Source: SAR116 cluster bacterium (GTDB lineage Bacteria; Pseudomonadota; Alphaproteobacteria; Puniceispirillales; Puniceispirillaceae). From it: a stretch of DNA of 7,310 bases. The position numbers and the translations under genes were made by a program. This document shows positions 6,824 through 7,310 of the stretch, in pieces (position 1 is the stretch's first letter; each line of letters opens with the position of its first letter). The notes under the pieces are model-generated. The model had not been told where the DNA came from. It made no database searches and saw only the letters and a list, made by a program, of their open reading frames with translations. The stretch spans positions 20,038 to 27,347 of the forward strand of contig NYYG01000056.1 in the NCBI GenBank assembly GCA_002686685.1, read 5' to 3'.

Positions 6824-6840
6824 CCGGTTGCGGAAGCCGG
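6824..6840 (+). terminator. Hairpin after the methyltransferase gene (weak terminator candidate)
   Basis: CCGGTT (6824-6829) pairs with AGCCGG (6835-6840), including one G-T wobble, around a 5-base loop, 14 bases after the TGA. A short AT-rich tract (AATATTT, 6843-6849) follows rather than a true T-run. This is a weak candidate for the end of the transcript. It overlaps the -35 box of the aspS promoter candidate, so the region may serve one role or the other. Confidence 0.3.
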
Positions 6841-6856
6841 GCAATATTTGCATACT
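6828..6856 (+). promoter_or_regulatory. Weak sigma70-like promoter candidate for aspS
   Basis: TTGCGG (6828-6833) and CATACT (6851-6856) are separated by exactly 17 bases, matching three and four of six consensus positions. Transcription would start near 6862-6864, giving aspS a leader of about 50 bases. The -35 match is poor, so confidence is low. Confidence 0.3.
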
Positions 6857-6867
6857 GCGCGCGATTC

Positions 6868-6885
6868 GCGCCGGGTAGCCGGCGC
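6868..6885 (+). other. Strong GC hairpin in the aspS leader
   Basis: GCGCCGG (6868-6874) pairs perfectly with CCGGCGC (6879-6885) around a GTAG tetraloop and is followed by CTGTTTCCTG. It could be a weak terminator for the upstream unit or a leader structure for aspS. A second perfect stem, GCGCG (6859-6863) with CGCGC (6867-6871), shares bases with it, so the two cannot form together. Confidence 0.4.
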
Positions 6886-6912
6886 CTGTTTCCTGTCCAA
6901 GCTGGAGTTTTC

Positions 6913-7310
6913 ATGATGCACGCCTTTCGCTCACACACATGCGGCGAGTTGAACGAAGCACATGTCGGCCAGACCGTGCGTCTATCCGGCTGGATCAATC
7001 GCAAGCGCGATCATGGCCAGCTTGTATTTGTCGATCTGCGTGATCATTACGGGCTGACCCAATGTGTGGTTGATTCATCAGACGACACATTCGCTGCTGT
7101 CGAAGCGACGCGGCTGGAATCTGTCGTGACTGTAACCGGCACGGTGCTGAAGCGCAGTGACGAAACCATCAACGACACCCTTCCAACGGGCCATGTCGAG
7201 GTGCGCATCGAATCCTTCGACGTGCAGTCCGCCGCAGACACGCTGCCGCTGCAAGTGAATTCGGATGCCGACTCCGGTGAGGAAACCCGCCTTCGGTACC
7301 GTTATCTTGA
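6913..7310 (+). CDS. aspS: Aspartyl-tRNA synthetase, N-terminal part (runs off the window)
   Basis: This is the first 132 codons or so of a class IIb aspartyl-tRNA synthetase, which charges tRNA with aspartate in the cytoplasm. The visible part is the OB-fold anticodon-binding domain: [12 protein letters not shown] (3-14), [20 protein letters not shown] (22-41), [12 protein letters not shown] (42-53), VVTVTGTV (77-84) and [11 protein letters not shown] (96-106). It ends at [10 protein letters not shown], the conserved entry to the catalytic domain. The reading frame is open to the last base and there is no sign of damage. Two ATGs in tandem (6913, 6916) follow GGAG (6904-6907) by 5 and 8 bases. 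The second gives the M-H-A-F-R start typical of homologues and is equally possible. The RDHG motif has His where E. coli AspRS has Leu, a difference associated with non-discriminating enzymes. Confidence 0.95.
   Translation, partial: MMHAFRSHTCGELNEAHVGQTVRLSGWINRKRDHGQLVFVDLRDHYGLTQCVVDSSDDTFAAVEATRLESVVTVTGTVLKRSDETINDTLPTGHVEVRIESFDVQSAADTLPLQVNSDADSGEETRLRYRYL

Noticed and set aside
6821..6840. AAGCCGG present twice (6821-6827 and 6834-6840) as a regulatory direct repeat
   Set aside because: The motif is short, and the overlap with a stem-loop explains the similarity equally well.
1..7310. Mobile element, CRISPR array or RNA gene
   Set aside because: Reading both strands I saw no terminal inverted repeats, transposase-like frames, regularly spaced repeats, or tRNA/rRNA-like segments. 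Gene content is uniform and housekeeping-like.

Overview
The window reads as a moderately GC-rich alphaproteobacterial chromosome. The evidence is protein similarity recalled from family knowledge: a CoxD/CoxE/XdhC set, a fused molybdopterin-binding/MocA protein, a DUF1289 protein, an alphaproteobacterial-type betaine-homocysteine methyltransferase and an AspRS starting with an M-H-A-F-R-type N-terminus. A marine lineage (SAR116-like, or a relative in Rhodospirillales/Rhodobacterales) fits, but the sequence alone does not prove it. All recognised genes lie on the + strand. I see no mobile element, CRISPR array, tRNA or rRNA.

Region 1 (1-4731) is a tightly packed maturation operon for a molybdenum hydroxylase of the xanthine oxidase/aerobic CO dehydrogenase family. 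It holds a 5'-truncated MoxR-type AAA+ ATPase (CoxD-like), a VWA-domain protein (CoxE-like), an XdhC/CoxF-type molybdenum cofactor chaperone, and a 540-aa fusion of a molybdopterin-binding domain with a MocA-type nucleotidyltransferase. Each of the three junctions is a 4-base ATGA overlap, so the genes are probably translationally coupled. Together they could make the cytosine dinucleotide form of Moco (fusion protein), deliver it (XdhC) and finish the active site by ATP-driven remodelling (MoxR plus VWA). The hydroxylase that would be served is not in the window and presumably lies upstream.

Region 2 (4732-4943) is the only sizeable gap (212 bases). It holds a short hairpin just after the operon, a sigma70-like promoter candidate with an exact 17-base spacer, and a roughly 120-base leader with a second perfect hairpin.

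Region 3 (4944-6809) looks like a second transcription unit. It holds a cysteine-free DJ-1/PfpI-fold protein resembling the C-terminal domain of large catalases, a small four-cysteine DUF1289 protein best started at a GTG, and a zinc-dependent homocysteine S-methyltransferase (probably betaine-dependent) with an arginine-rich tail.

Region 4 (6810-7310) is a 103-base gap with hairpins and a weak promoter candidate, followed by the first part of aspS, which runs off the right edge. I find no clearly new system. The least ordinary points are the packed four-gene cofactor-maturation block and the stand-alone catalase-tail-like protein that lacks the DJ-1 cysteine.
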